A stretch of 64,000 nucleotides of DNA from contig NZ_JALLIK010000094.1 of NCBI RefSeq assembly GCF_023093595.1, positions 1 to 64,000 on the forward strand. The letters are read 5' to 3'. A program made the translations under genes and the position numbers. Below, piece after piece: positions 43,101 to 49,996 of the stretch; within the stretch, counting starts at the first letter, position 1; every line of letters starts with the position of its first letter. The notes under the pieces are model-generated. The model made no database searches. It was not told where the DNA came from and worked only from the letters and a program-made list of their open reading frames with translations. The DNA comes from Thauera aromatica_A. Its GTDB lineage: Bacteria; Pseudomonadota; Gammaproteobacteria; Burkholderiales; Rhodocyclaceae.

Positions 43101-43562
43101 GAAGCGGGTGGCGAGGCTGAAGTCGATCAGTTGCGGCCGGCCCGCGGCGGTGATCAGCACATGGTCGGGGTTGATCTGCTTGTGGATCACGCGCACTTCG
43201 TGGAGGCGGCCGATCAGCCCGCAGAGCTCGATCGTGATCGCCAGCCAGTCGTGCCATTCGTATTCGCCCGAGCGCATCAGCTGGCGCAGCGAGCGCGCCT
43301 CGTGGTCGGGGAAGAGGAGGGCGGGGCCGCGTTCGAGTTCGACGTGTTCGAGCGAGCTGACCACGCCGTCGAGCGCGAGCGTGGCGAGCAGGGTGTGTTC
43401 GTGGCACAGGCGGGCGAGCATGCCGGGCGGGCAGCGCGCGCGGTCGAGCTGCTTGACGATCAGCGCTTCGTCGCGGCCCGGCAGCAAGGCGCGGCTGATG
43501 GTGCTGAAGCGGCCCTGGTAGAGGCGCTTGAGCACCCGCAGCGTCGATGCCGGGGCGACCAT
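37179..43562 (-). CDS. Giant multidomain sensor: pseudo-Ser/Thr kinase, AAA ATPase, GAF, PAS, histidine kinase, receiver, HPt
   Basis: A 2127-residue hybrid kinase. Residues ~1-270: Ser/Thr-kinase-like domain with Lys37 and DFS (147-149), but the catalytic loop reads HKQINPDH (127-134), so the HRD aspartate is Gln129 and the domain is probably inactive. ~295-600: AAA/NACHT-like ATPase (Walker A GYTGVGKSS at 328-336, Walker B FALFLDDLQWAD). ~600-1330: helical repeats. ~1400-1540: GAF. ~1550-1610: PAS. Then HisKA (His1628 in SHEIRTP), HATPase (GTGLGLAICRRL), receiver (Asp1920 in LMDIHLPELDG), HPt (His2068 in AHRLAGTG). No membrane segment: a cytoplasmic phosphorelay. It starts 20 bases after the response regulator gene, its likely output. 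Confidence 0.9.
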   Translation of the reverse strand: MVAPASTLRVLKRLYQGRFSTISRALLPGRDEALIVKQLDRARCPPGMLARLCHEHTLLATLALDGVVSSLEHVELERGPALLFPDHEARSLRQLMRSGEYEWHDWLAITIELCGLIGRLHEVRVIHKQINPDHVLITAAGRPQLIDFSLATRFVSEQASWNTPQLASHRLPYIAPEQTGRINRAIDYRTDYYSLGTTLYELLTGQHPFAGREGLDLVHCHIAHRPRPPHLINRTLPEAVSALVLKLLAKDAADRYQSTHGIVHDLRECLHRHSTGITAGGFALASRDVSARFQVAQKLYGREPLLAELDGLIERCTAGGQSLVLVSGYTGVGKSSLVHELRQNVLARGGQFSSGKFDQYRRQRPHAALLQALRGLIRQRLTESGEQLEALRARLREQLGGYLGTLLRLLPELGFIVGEAERQRARPSFDEQGRLRLFSRLLGVLIEPGRPFALFLDDLQWADLASLRLIEALAATPRLPHLLLVGSYRHNEIGPEHPFAATLERLRSAPLELVEHQLQPLDLAQVRRLIADTLRCSERECASLAEICHDKTQGNPFFLKQFLDALYDEGLIRFHSPRWEWDEDAIRTREIAADVAALMIGKIRRLPAATRHVLPLAACIGNTFDVHTLALVDQSAAERITAMLSPAQAEGLIVALDDSYRPGGEREAGTTRYRFVHDRIQQAAYSLLAADERDALHLQVGRLLRQSLDTGELDRRVFEIAGHLNLARGLIDDPDEQVALATLNLCAGQRARESAAFESALEYLRTGVDALPADRWQAHYRLALELHLAAAEAAHSRGDTALMAALLADAERHASGPLDAVRCHEIRIQAHVARNRFADGLETARQALAMLGVKLPAAPGRLRIAAELLGTRLLLRRCTAERLLKMPVSSEARMLTAQSILAGMFGIVKFSSSALRPLVMARQVELALRHGHTDATAPALASFGGVLCGLLDAVDEGWRAGQLAMALEAARPARTTRHRSLAMFNTYVRHFKEPLADVLDGLMEAHRSALDCGDLEYAAYSLAAHIQYAFPLMRDCAAQAQQLARQLAQLEQTGQKQSLQYCYMALQAVTKLRTPGAEPTALDGGHYREQLMLAEHLRENHRTAACLHHFYKALLCFVFADYAQARVHCTLGAEHLPYVAGTFTAAWFRGLHALAVLRTLPPAGRARRDGLRIVDRVIAQTVRWARHCPANHEHRLALIRAERLRIKGRPLAAMAAYDRAIALAEGHGFALEAALACELAARFHLDNGARTTARGYFEDSATRFAALGAHGKLAHLRAALEQDGLWVKTATGATTADADDEDPASNQAFDISAVIKASQTISDEIVLERLLERLMQLALASAGAQRGALVLSRQQRLYVEAIAGLEEAPRLMCALPLEDSARSVPVSVINYVVRTGEPVVLGDASRQPMFAHDTYVHAHRPRSLLCMPILYHGELTAVLYLEHRHSHDIFDRRRLETLRILAAQAAISIENAKLYLGLQQSEQAYRSLFENAIEGIFRVDPEGRFVSANPALVQLLGYDCADSFLATVTDVSTQCFVLAEEQRRFLGRLHMAEQVVGFETRWRRRDGSEIDVSISARRVFDGEQRLRYYEGSLTDISARKAKEGAELAREKAEAANEAKSDFLATMSHEIRTPMNGILGMTQLLARSALDAHQREWVGAIERSGHNLLGILNDILDFSKIEAGQLTLESSPFSPAAVFEELRPMLASMAQHKGLSLRLAVAGDLPAGVIGDRRALTQILLNLAGNAVKFTARGFISVTATVAATDEAAHGPAHSRLRFEVEDSGIGIAAEAQERIFSHFSQADSSITRRFGGTGLGLAICRRLVELHGGEIGVHSSPGNGSLFWFEIGYPHGSVPAALPLLPPPAPGRPLEVLVVEDVDTNRQVARALLESEGHRVSLAEDGFSALALHDGHDYDVILMDIHLPELDGLETTRRIRAHADPRKAAVRIVALTASVTGEEVRRYLDAGIDAVLGKPLRYEVLLHALYAGTPAPGMDTAAGVPADAPPNLPPSLPPAAALLAGEVLEGHFRQLGQARMDSLLALLEQQCRELVAELGRSPDPEAQRDIAHRLAGTGANFGLAALAARCRELESSAAELDLRSESAPLAELLEASLAAIDRRRGPAPACA

Positions 43563-43582
43563 GGTCTCGGCGGCCTGCGCGC

Positions 43583-44311
43583 TCAGCCGACTTCGCCGGC
43601 GAACAGGTAGCCTGCGCCGTGGGCGGTGAGGATCAGGCGGGGGTCGGCGGGGTTGTCGTCGAGCTTGCGCCGCAGGCGCCCGATCAGGACATCGACCGAG
43701 CGGTCGTTGGGCGTCCACTCGCGGTCGTGGATCGCGTCCATCAGCTGGTCGCGCGACAGCACCTGTCCGGCATGGGTGAGGAGGGCGAGGAGGAGCTTGA
43801 ACTCGCCTTGCGGCAGGCGCTCGCTGCGGCCGTCGGGGGCGAGCAGCAGGCGCTTCTGGGGGTTCAGGGTCCAGCCTTCGAAGTGCCAGCAGCCCTGTTC
43901 CGGGTCCAGGCGTTCGGCGCGCCCGGCGCCGTCGATCCGCCACAGCAGGTTCTTCGCCCGCACCAGCAGCTCGCGCGGATTGAACGGCTTGGTGACGTAG
44001 TCGTCGGCGCCCAGTTCGAGGCCGACGATGCGGTCGATGTCATCGTCCTTGGCGGTGACGAGGATGATGCCTACGCGCGAGGCCGCCCGCAGCTCGCGGG
44101 TGAGGGTGAGGCCGTCCTTGCCGGGGAGCTTGATGTCGAGCAGCACCAGTGCGATGTGCTCGCGCTCGATGCGCTGGAGCAGATCCTCGGCCTGCCCGCT
44201 TTCGCTGACGCGATAGCCTTCCTGCTCGAAATAACCGACCAGGAGCGCGCGCGAGGCGGGGTCGTCCTCGACGACCATGATGTGCGCGCGGTGGTTCGTC
44301 TCCTTCGTCAT
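43583..44311 (-). CDS. OmpR-family response regulator (TorR-like)
   Basis: A 242-residue response regulator. Receiver domain 9-122 with acidic pocket in VVEDD, phosphoacceptor Asp59 in LVLLDIKLPGKDG, and VTKPFNPREL with the conserved lysine. Winged-helix output domain ~145-240 (LPQGEFKLLLALLTHAGQVLSRDQLM, DRSVDVLIGRLRRKL). AGGAGG stands close before the ATG at 44311; longer readings are rejected. First gene of the two-component operon, divergent from qhpA across 282 bases, so the amine dehydrogenase operon is the likely target. TACATC at 44437-44442 and 44457-44462 is a possible direct-repeat site. Confidence 0.92.
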   Translation of the reverse strand: MTKETNHRAHIMVVEDDPASRALLVGYFEQEGYRVSESGQAEDLLQRIEREHIALVLLDIKLPGKDGLTLTRELRAASRVGIILVTAKDDDIDRIVGLELGADDYVTKPFNPRELLVRAKNLLWRIDGAGRAERLDPEQGCWHFEGWTLNPQKRLLLAPDGRSERLPQGEFKLLLALLTHAGQVLSRDQLMDAIHDREWTPNDRSVDVLIGRLRRKLDDNPADPRLILTAHGAGYLFAGEVG

Positions 44312-44593
44312 CGATCCTCCTGGAAATGGGGCCGAAATCCTTTTTTGTCGGCTGCCATGATCGCCTGAAAACGCGGCTGTGGGCAATGCGTGCGGGGGCG
44401 GGGCGCGGACCCGGGCGGCGAAGCTTGCGAAGCCGTTACATCCCCGGACAACTTCGTACATCTGGCGTCAAGTTGATTTACAGCGGCGCGCTAATTTCTC
44501 ATCCTGTGCCGGAACCCATGGCATAGCGACAAGACCGGTGCAAGGTGCGAAGCAGGCCGGCAAGGACCATTACACGAGCAAGGAGCGAGGGCC

Positions 44594-46186
44594 TTGAACA
44601 ACGAAAACTCCATCCGTTCGATCGTCCGGACAGGCATTCTGGCGCTGGTCGGCGCATTCGGTGCGGCGCCGGCGCTCGCCGCGGCCGACGGCGAAGCGCT
44701 GCTGCGCACGACCTGCACGGCCTGCCATGCCGAGGCGGGCGGGACGATTTCCCGCATCAGCGGCCAGCGCAAGAGTCCCGAAGGCTGGCAGATGACGATT
44801 ACCCGCATGCAGACCCTGCACGGCGTGCAGGTGACGCCCGAGGACAAGCGCGCCCTGATCAAGCACCTGGCCGATAGCCGCGGCCTGGCGCCGGCCGAGG
44901 CCGCGCCCTGGCGCTACCTGCTCGAGCATGACAACAACCGCGTCGAGCAAATCGGTGAAGCCTATGCACCGATGTGTGCGCGTTGCCACTCCGGCGCGCG
45001 CTTCGGCCTGCAGCGGCGCAGCGCGCAGGAGTGGGAGCTGCTCGTGCATGGCCACATGGGGCTGAACCCGACTCTCGAGCTGCATTCGATGGCGCGCGAC
45101 CGGCCCTGGTTCAAGCTCGCTCTCGAGCAGATCGCCCCCGCCCTCGCCCGCGACTTCCCGCTCGAGTCGCAGGCCTGGCGCGACTGGCAGGCCGCGGTCA
45201 AACCCGCGCTCGGCGGCTCCTGGCGCATCGTCGGCCAGTTGCCGGGCAAAGGGGAGTTCGAAGGCCGGATGACGGCCACGCCGCTCGGCCAGGACCGCTT
45301 CGCGCTGCGCATCGACGGCCACCACGCCGACGGCCGCCCGCTCGGCGGCGAAGGCAGCGCAACCGTCTATACGGGGTACGAATGGCGCGCCAGCGTGAAC
45401 ATCGACGGGGTCGCGCTGCGCCAGGTGATGGCCGCCGACGCGCAGGGGCGGACGATGAGCGGACGCCTGCATCTGGCCGATTCGCGCCGGGTCGGCGCCA
45501 CGCTGCGTGCGGTCAAGGAGGGCGCCGCGCCGCAGCTGGTCGCGGTAATGCCCGCGCACCTGCGCCAGGGCGAGACCGCGGTGCTGACCCTGGTGGGCAG
45601 CCGGCTCGACGGCGCGGTGAACCTGGGCCGGGGGGTGCGCGTGCTCGAAGTGCTGTCGCGCAGTGCCGACCGTGTCGTCGTGCGGGCCCGTGCGTCCGGT
45701 CCGGTGGGCGCGCGCGACCTCGCGGTCGGGCGTGCGCGCGGCCAGGGGATGCTTGCAGTGTATGACCGCATCGCCCGCATCGAGGTCGAGCCGGCGCAGG
45801 CCATCGCCCGCATCGGCGGACCGGGCGACAGCCAGCTGCCCAAGGTCGGGGTAGCCTACCGCGCGCTGGGCTACGCTGCCGGTGCCGACGGCATCGCCGG
45901 TACCGCGGACGACCTGCCCCTGGGCACGGTGCCGGTGCGCTGGTCGACCGCCCCCCTCGACGAGGCCGCGGCGCACGAGCGCGACCACGAGTTCGCCGGC
46001 ACCATCGATGCCAACGGCTTGTTCACGCCGGCCGATGCGGGGCCGAACCCGGCGCGCGCGCGCTCGGCCAACAACGTCGGCCGCCTTGCCGTGCTCGCCA
46101 CCGCGGGCGAAGGCGAGCACGCGGTGCAGGGGCGCGGCAGCCTCAACGTCGCGGTGCCCGATTTTGTCGAGCGTGCGCTCGATTGA
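44594..46186 (+). CDS. qhpA: Quinohemoprotein amine dehydrogenase, alpha subunit (diheme)
   Basis: A 530-residue secreted subunit starting with TTG at 44594, with AGGAG eight bases upstream. Signal peptide 1-29 (GILALVGAFGAAPALA). Two c-type heme motifs: CTACH (41-45) and CARCH (128-132), then beta domains. QHNDH oxidises primary amines to aldehydes in the periplasm; electrons pass from the CTQ cofactor of the gamma subunit to these hemes and on to a cytochrome or azurin. Length and domain plan match QhpA. First gene of qhpADCB. The rare start codon may limit expression. Likely substrates are aromatic amines, inferred from the phenylacetate genes around. Confidence 0.93.
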   Translation: MNNENSIRSIVRTGILALVGAFGAAPALAAADGEALLRTTCTACHAEAGGTISRISGQRKSPEGWQMTITRMQTLHGVQVTPEDKRALIKHLADSRGLAPAEAAPWRYLLEHDNNRVEQIGEAYAPMCARCHSGARFGLQRRSAQEWELLVHGHMGLNPTLELHSMARDRPWFKLALEQIAPALARDFPLESQAWRDWQAAVKPALGGSWRIVGQLPGKGEFEGRMTATPLGQDRFALRIDGHHADGRPLGGEGSATVYTGYEWRASVNIDGVALRQVMAADAQGRTMSGRLHLADSRRVGATLRAVKEGAAPQLVAVMPAHLRQGETAVLTLVGSRLDGAVNLGRGVRVLEVLSRSADRVVVRARASGPVGARDLAVGRARGQGMLAVYDRIARIEVEPAQAIARIGGPGDSQLPKVGVAYRALGYAAGADGIAGTADDLPLGTVPVRWSTAPLDEAAAHERDHEFAGTIDANGLFTPADAGPNPARARSANNVGRLAVLATAGEGEHAVQGRGSLNVAVPDFVERALD

Positions 46187-46205
46187 GCGTGGCGGGAGCG
46201 AGGAC

Positions 46206-47648
46206 ATGAGCACGCTGCACCTGGTCGCCCCCAACCTGCACCGCCTCGACAGCGGCGGCCGGCAGATGCTGTTCCACGTGCCGAGCAGCGCGCTGTTCGA
46301 ACTCGACGCCCCCGCGCGCGACGTGCTGGCGCTGTTCGACGCGCATGCCACGCTCGATGCCGAGGCGATCGAGGCTCGCCTGGCGCAGCGCCATGGCGTG
46401 GACGCCGTGCGCGAGACGGTGGCCGAACTGTGCCGCCTCGCCGTGCTTGCCGCGGATCAAGCGGCCCCGGGCAGCGGGGCGGTGCTCCCGGACCCGCCGC
46501 CCGCCTTCCCGCTCAACACGGTGGTGCTCAACGTCAATACCGGCTGCAACCTGAGCTGCACCTACTGCTACAAGGAAGACCTGAGCGCCCCGGCGCGGGG
46601 CCTGCGGATGTCGTTCGAGACCGCGGCGAAAGCGATCGAGATGCTGCTCGCCGAGTCGCCCGCGCAGCCGCGCTACACGATCGTGTTCTTCGGCGGTGAG
46701 CCGCTGTCGAACATGCCCCTGATCCGCGCCGTGGTGGCCCACGCCCAGCGCCGCTTCGCCGAGCACGGCGCGGCGGTGGATTTCACCCTGACCACCAACG
46801 CGACCCTGCTCGACAAGGGGCTGATCGACTGGCTCGATGCGAACCGGGTCGGCATCACGGTGTCGATGGACGGCCCGCCCGCGGTGCACGACCGCAACCG
46901 GCGCAGCTTCGGCGGCCAGGGTACCTACGACGTGGTGCGGCGCAAGGTCGACCTGCTGCTGGCGCATTACCGGTCGCGCCCGGTGGGCTGCCGGGTGACG
47001 CTGACGCGCGGCGTCACCGAGGTCGAGCAGATCTTCGACCATCTGTACCGGGAAGTGGGGTTCCACGAAGTCGGCTTCGGCCCGGTCACTTCCGGCGAGC
47101 TCCAGGCCTTCAACCTCGACGCCGAAGAACTCGCTGCGGTGTTCACCGGCCTCAAGGCGCTCGGCCGCCGCTACCTGGATGCCGCACTGGGCGGACGCAG
47201 CCTGGGCTTTGGCAACATGCACCAGCTGCTCACCGATCTGCACGAAGGCAACCGCAAGAGCCTGCCCTGCGGGGCGGGCATCGCCCTGCTCGCGGTCGAC
47301 GGCAAGGGCGGGCTCAACCTGTGCCACCGCTTCACCGGTTCGAGCCTGCCGACCTTCGGCGATGTCGACGCCGGCATCGACCGCCCCCGGCTCGCGGCGT
47401 TCATCGCCCGCCGCCTCGAGCGCAGTGGCACCGGGTGCGAGCGCTGCCGCATCCGCAATATCTGTTCCGGTGGCTGCTACCACGAGAGCTACGCGAAATA
47501 CGGCGATGCCGCGGTGCCGTCCTATCACTATTGCGAACTGCTGCGCGACTGGGTCGACTTCGGCATCGAAGTCTATGCCCGGATCGTCACCGAAAATCCC
47601 GGCTTCTTCGCCGAACATGTTTCTCCGAGAAGGAGTGTACGCGCATGA
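46206..47648 (+). CDS. qhpD: QhpD, radical SAM/SPASM maturase of amine dehydrogenase gamma subunit
   Basis: A 480-residue radical SAM enzyme. The SAM cluster motif CNLSCTYC has Cys114, Cys118 and Cys121, with FFGGEPLSN next; a SPASM region near the C-terminus contains CERCRIRNICSGGC for auxiliary clusters. QhpD forms the Cys-to-Asp/Glu thioether bonds in the gamma subunit. ATG at 46206 with GCGGGAGCGAGG upstream; a longer in-frame reading inside qhpA is rejected. It ends four bases into qhpC, so enzyme and substrate are made together. Confidence 0.94.
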   Translation: MSTLHLVAPNLHRLDSGGRQMLFHVPSSALFELDAPARDVLALFDAHATLDAEAIEARLAQRHGVDAVRETVAELCRLAVLAADQAAPGSGAVLPDPPPAFPLNTVVLNVNTGCNLSCTYCYKEDLSAPARGLRMSFETAAKAIEMLLAESPAQPRYTIVFFGGEPLSNMPLIRAVVAHAQRRFAEHGAAVDFTLTTNATLLDKGLIDWLDANRVGITVSMDGPPAVHDRNRRSFGGQGTYDVVRRKVDLLLAHYRSRPVGCRVTLTRGVTEVEQIFDHLYREVGFHEVGFGPVTSGELQAFNLDAEELAAVFTGLKALGRRYLDAALGGRSLGFGNMHQLLTDLHEGNRKSLPCGAGIALLAVDGKGGLNLCHRFTGSSLPTFGDVDAGIDRPRLAAFIARRLERSGTGCERCRIRNICSGGCYHESYAKYGDAAVPSYHYCELLRDWVDFGIEVYARIVTENPGFFAEHVSPRRSVRA

Positions 47649-47968
47649 AACACCTCAAGTCCCTGAACAAGAAGGCTCGCCTCCTGGCGCAGGCCGAGCA
47701 GCCCGAGGCGGTGGAGGAAGTCGTCGCGATGCAGACCGTGGTCGGCTGCACCGCGACCACCGATCCCGGCTGGGAAATCGACGCCTTCGGCGGCGGCGGT
47801 TCGCTGTGCCAGCCGATGGAAGCCGACCTCTACGGTTGTGCGGATTCGTGCTGGTGGCCGGCGCAGGTGCCGGACACGATGAGCCACTATCCCGACTGGG
47901 GCGAGGGCAAGGATGGCGCGAGCCGCGACTGGCGCAAGCTCGACGGCATTTTCGAAGACAAGGAATGA
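47645..47968 (+). CDS. qhpC: Quinohemoprotein amine dehydrogenase, gamma subunit (CTQ-bearing)
   Basis: A 107-residue precursor: about 28 leader residues (MKHLKSLNKKARLL...), then the catalytic subunit. With an offset of 28, every cross-linked residue known from Paracoccus is present: Cys35-Glu44, Cys55-Asp61, Cys69-Asp77, and the cofactor pair Cys65-Trp71 that becomes cysteine tryptophylquinone. The segment LCQPMEADLYGCADSCWWPAQ is nearly invariant in the family. The leader is normally removed by the protease QhpE, whose gene is not in this window. Overlaps qhpD by four bases. Confidence 0.95.
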   Translation: MKHLKSLNKKARLLAQAEQPEAVEEVVAMQTVVGCTATTDPGWEIDAFGGGGSLCQPMEADLYGCADSCWWPAQVPDTMSHYPDWGEGKDGASRDWRKLDGIFEDKE

Positions 47969-47982
47969 GAGAGGCGCCCGCG

Positions 47983-49119
47983 ATGACCATCCCCCTGCGC
48001 TTGAAAACCCTGGGCCTGAGCGGCCTGCTCGGGGCGGCCGCCCTGCTCGCCGGCTGTGCCGGGCCGCTGCGCCAGGCCGCACCCTATGATCCCGACCCGG
48101 AATACCTGCTCACGGTGACCCGGCCCGGCGTGCTCCAGGTGATCGACATGAAGACCGACACCCTCGCGCGCAGCTGCCCGGTGCCCGGCAAGTTCGGTTC
48201 GGGGGCGCTGGTGCCGGCGCCCGACGGGCGCCACGCCTTCGTCCTCAACAATCTGTCCGAGGACGTCTACGGTTTCGAGCTGGAGACCTGCAAGCTGGTC
48301 TTTTCGGCCAGGCAGTCGAGCGGCGACGTGCGGGTGAAGACCTTCCAGTCGATCGCGGTGAGCGCCGACGGCAGCGAGCTGTACACCGTGCAGAACCCGG
48401 TCCGCCGCCATCTCGACCGCTTCGAGGTGCTGCCGCCGCGGCTGGCGGTATACCGCATCGCCGACGGGCTCGAGGCGCAGCCGCTGCGGACCTTCCCGGT
48501 GAACCGGCGGATCACCAAGATCGCCGCCACCGCGACCGGCGAAGTCATCCTCGGCGGCGCCGACATCGAGGCCATCGACACCCGCACCGGTGCGGTGCGC
48601 ACGGTCTCGGCGCTGGCGAGCTGGGACCGCGGGCCGCTGTGGTCGCAGCCGGACGCGTTCGCGATGCATTCCCAGGGCGAACACCGCAACGAGTACCTGA
48701 TGCCCTACACCGCGGCGAAGTTCACCAGTCCGGCACAGGACATGGCCACGGCGCAGTGGTGGTGGGGCATGAGCCGCGTCGACCTGGCCACGGGCAAGGC
48801 CGAGACGCGGGAAATCTTCCCCTTCGAATTCATCGTGTTCACCATGGTGGCCGATCCGCGCGACCCGAACATCCTGTACGGCGCGTTCAACACCGTGTCC
48901 AAGCACGACATTTCTGCGCGCAAGACGCTGAAGGTGGTCGATCTCGACCAGACCTACTACAGCATCCAGATTTCGCGCGACGGCTCCCGGCTGTACATCG
49001 GCGGCGCCGGCAACGTGATCAGCGTGCACGACAGCGATTCGCTGCAGAAGACCGGTTCGATCCGGCTGCCGGGAGACATGTCGACCGCGGATGTGCGGGT
49101 GGCTTACGCGCGTCGCTGA
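47983..49119 (+). CDS. qhpB: Quinohemoprotein amine dehydrogenase, beta subunit (beta-propeller), lipobox-bearing
   Basis: A 378-residue seven-bladed propeller subunit that with alpha and gamma builds QHNDH. Repeating blade elements such as GSGALVPAPDGRHAFVLNN, SIAVSADGSELYTVQN and SIQISRDGSRLYIGGAGN are visible. The N-terminus is a lipoprotein signal: MTIPLRLKTL, hydrophobic stretch, LLAGC with Cys25, so it may be lipid-anchored. ATG 47983 has GAGAGAGG upstream; an ATG at 47965 overlapping the qhpC stop is an alternative. Followed by a strong terminator. qhpE, qhpF and qhpG are absent here. Confidence 0.92.
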   Translation: MTIPLRLKTLGLSGLLGAAALLAGCAGPLRQAAPYDPDPEYLLTVTRPGVLQVIDMKTDTLARSCPVPGKFGSGALVPAPDGRHAFVLNNLSEDVYGFELETCKLVFSARQSSGDVRVKTFQSIAVSADGSELYTVQNPVRRHLDRFEVLPPRLAVYRIADGLEAQPLRTFPVNRRITKIAATATGEVILGGADIEAIDTRTGAVRTVSALASWDRGPLWSQPDAFAMHSQGEHRNEYLMPYTAAKFTSPAQDMATAQWWWGMSRVDLATGKAETREIFPFEFIVFTMVADPRDPNILYGAFNTVSKHDISARKTLKVVDLDQTYYSIQISRDGSRLYIGGAGNVISVHDSDSLQKTGSIRLPGDMSTADVRVAYARR

Positions 49120-49143
49120 ACGGCGATCCGCGGGTGCAGCATC

Positions 49144-49170
49144 ACGGCGGCCGTGGAGGCCGCCGTTTTT
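49144..49170 (+). terminator. Intrinsic terminator of the qhp operon
   Basis: ACGGCGGCC (49144-49152) pairs with GGCCGCCGT (49158-49166) around GTGGA and runs into TTTTT, 25 bases after the qhpB stop: a textbook rho-independent terminator on the + strand. Confidence 0.9.
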
Positions 49171-49238
49171 GTGTGCGCCGCCCGGTGCATGTCAGCCCTG
49201 CGGTCCGTGCCCGGGGCGGCGCCGGGGAAGAGATCGGC

Positions 49239-49775
49239 TCAGGGCGCGGTCGGCAGCGGCAGCTCGTCGTTTTGCTGCAGTCCGGCGACCACGCGCCCGA
49301 GGAGGGCGCGCAACTGGGCCTGCTCGTCCGCGCTGAGACGGCTGACGAGGCGCCGTTCGTGATCGAGTACTTGCGGGGTCAGGGTGTGCAGCAGCTCGCG
49401 CCCGGCGGCGGTCAGGTGGAGGGCGTTGGCGCGGCGGTTGTCGGGCGCGCGGATGCGCTCGACCAGTTTGCGCGCCTCGAGCTTGTCGAGTACCGACACC
49501 ACGCTCGAACGGTCGAGCTGGATCGCTTCGGCGAGCTGGGTCTGCTTCATCCCGGGGTTGGCATCGATCAGGACGAGAACCCCGAACAGGGTCGGGGTGA
49601 TTTCGGGGGCGCCGACGTTGACGCAGAAGTCGCGGAAAATGGCGATCTGGGCCAGGCGCAGGCGATAACCGACGAGCTCGGGGAGCAGGCCGTAGGTGAT
49701 GGTGTCGGCGCGAAGCGGCGCTTGGGGTTCGGAGTGGCTGCTGCCCATCGGTGGCTGAGGTCGTTTGCCGTTCAT
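49239..49775 (-). CDS. MarR-family regulator at the end of the pad operon
   Basis: A 178-residue MarR protein. Winged HTH about 60-130: FGVLVLIDANPGMKQTQLAEAIQLDRSSVVSVLDKLEARKLVERI, then RRANALHLTAAG as the wing, and C-terminal dimerisation helix. ATG at 49775 gives MNGKRPQPP; ATG at 49748 would shorten it by nine residues. It follows the thioesterase gene on the same strand after 221 bases containing a hairpin, so it may have its own promoter. MarR proteins near aromatic-acid genes often sense aryl-CoA or phenolic acids; here the ligand is unknown. Confidence 0.87.
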   Translation of the reverse strand: MNGKRPQPPMGSSHSEPQAPLRADTITYGLLPELVGYRLRLAQIAIFRDFCVNVGAPEITPTLFGVLVLIDANPGMKQTQLAEAIQLDRSSVVSVLDKLEARKLVERIRAPDNRRANALHLTAAGRELLHTLTPQVLDHERRLVSRLSADEQAQLRALLGRVVAGLQQNDELPLPTAP

Positions 49776-49942
49776 CGGGCGATTGTAGCAGCCGGGGCAC
49801 GAATGACGACGGGGCAGGGTGGGGGAAGTGATCCGGTTCGCGCCTGCGCAGGCGGGCGGCGGGCAGGACGAGGCGCGGCGGCCGGTGGGGGCGGGGAGTC
49901 GGGGGCAACGAATCGGGGGCGGCGGAGGCGGCCCCGGAAACG

Positions 49943-49976
49943 GCGCGGGGCCGCCCGTCTCCGGGCGACCCCGCGC
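49943..49976 (-). terminator. Hairpin after the thioesterase gene
   Basis: GCGCGGGG (49943-49950) pairs with CCCCGCGC (49969-49976), with an inner stem GCCCG/CGGGC (49953-49957, 49962-49966). It starts 20 bases after the thioesterase stop on the minus strand, so it may end the pad transcript. No clear T run. Confidence 0.55.
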
Positions 49977-49996
49977 TGCATTGCGGTGGGCGCCGC

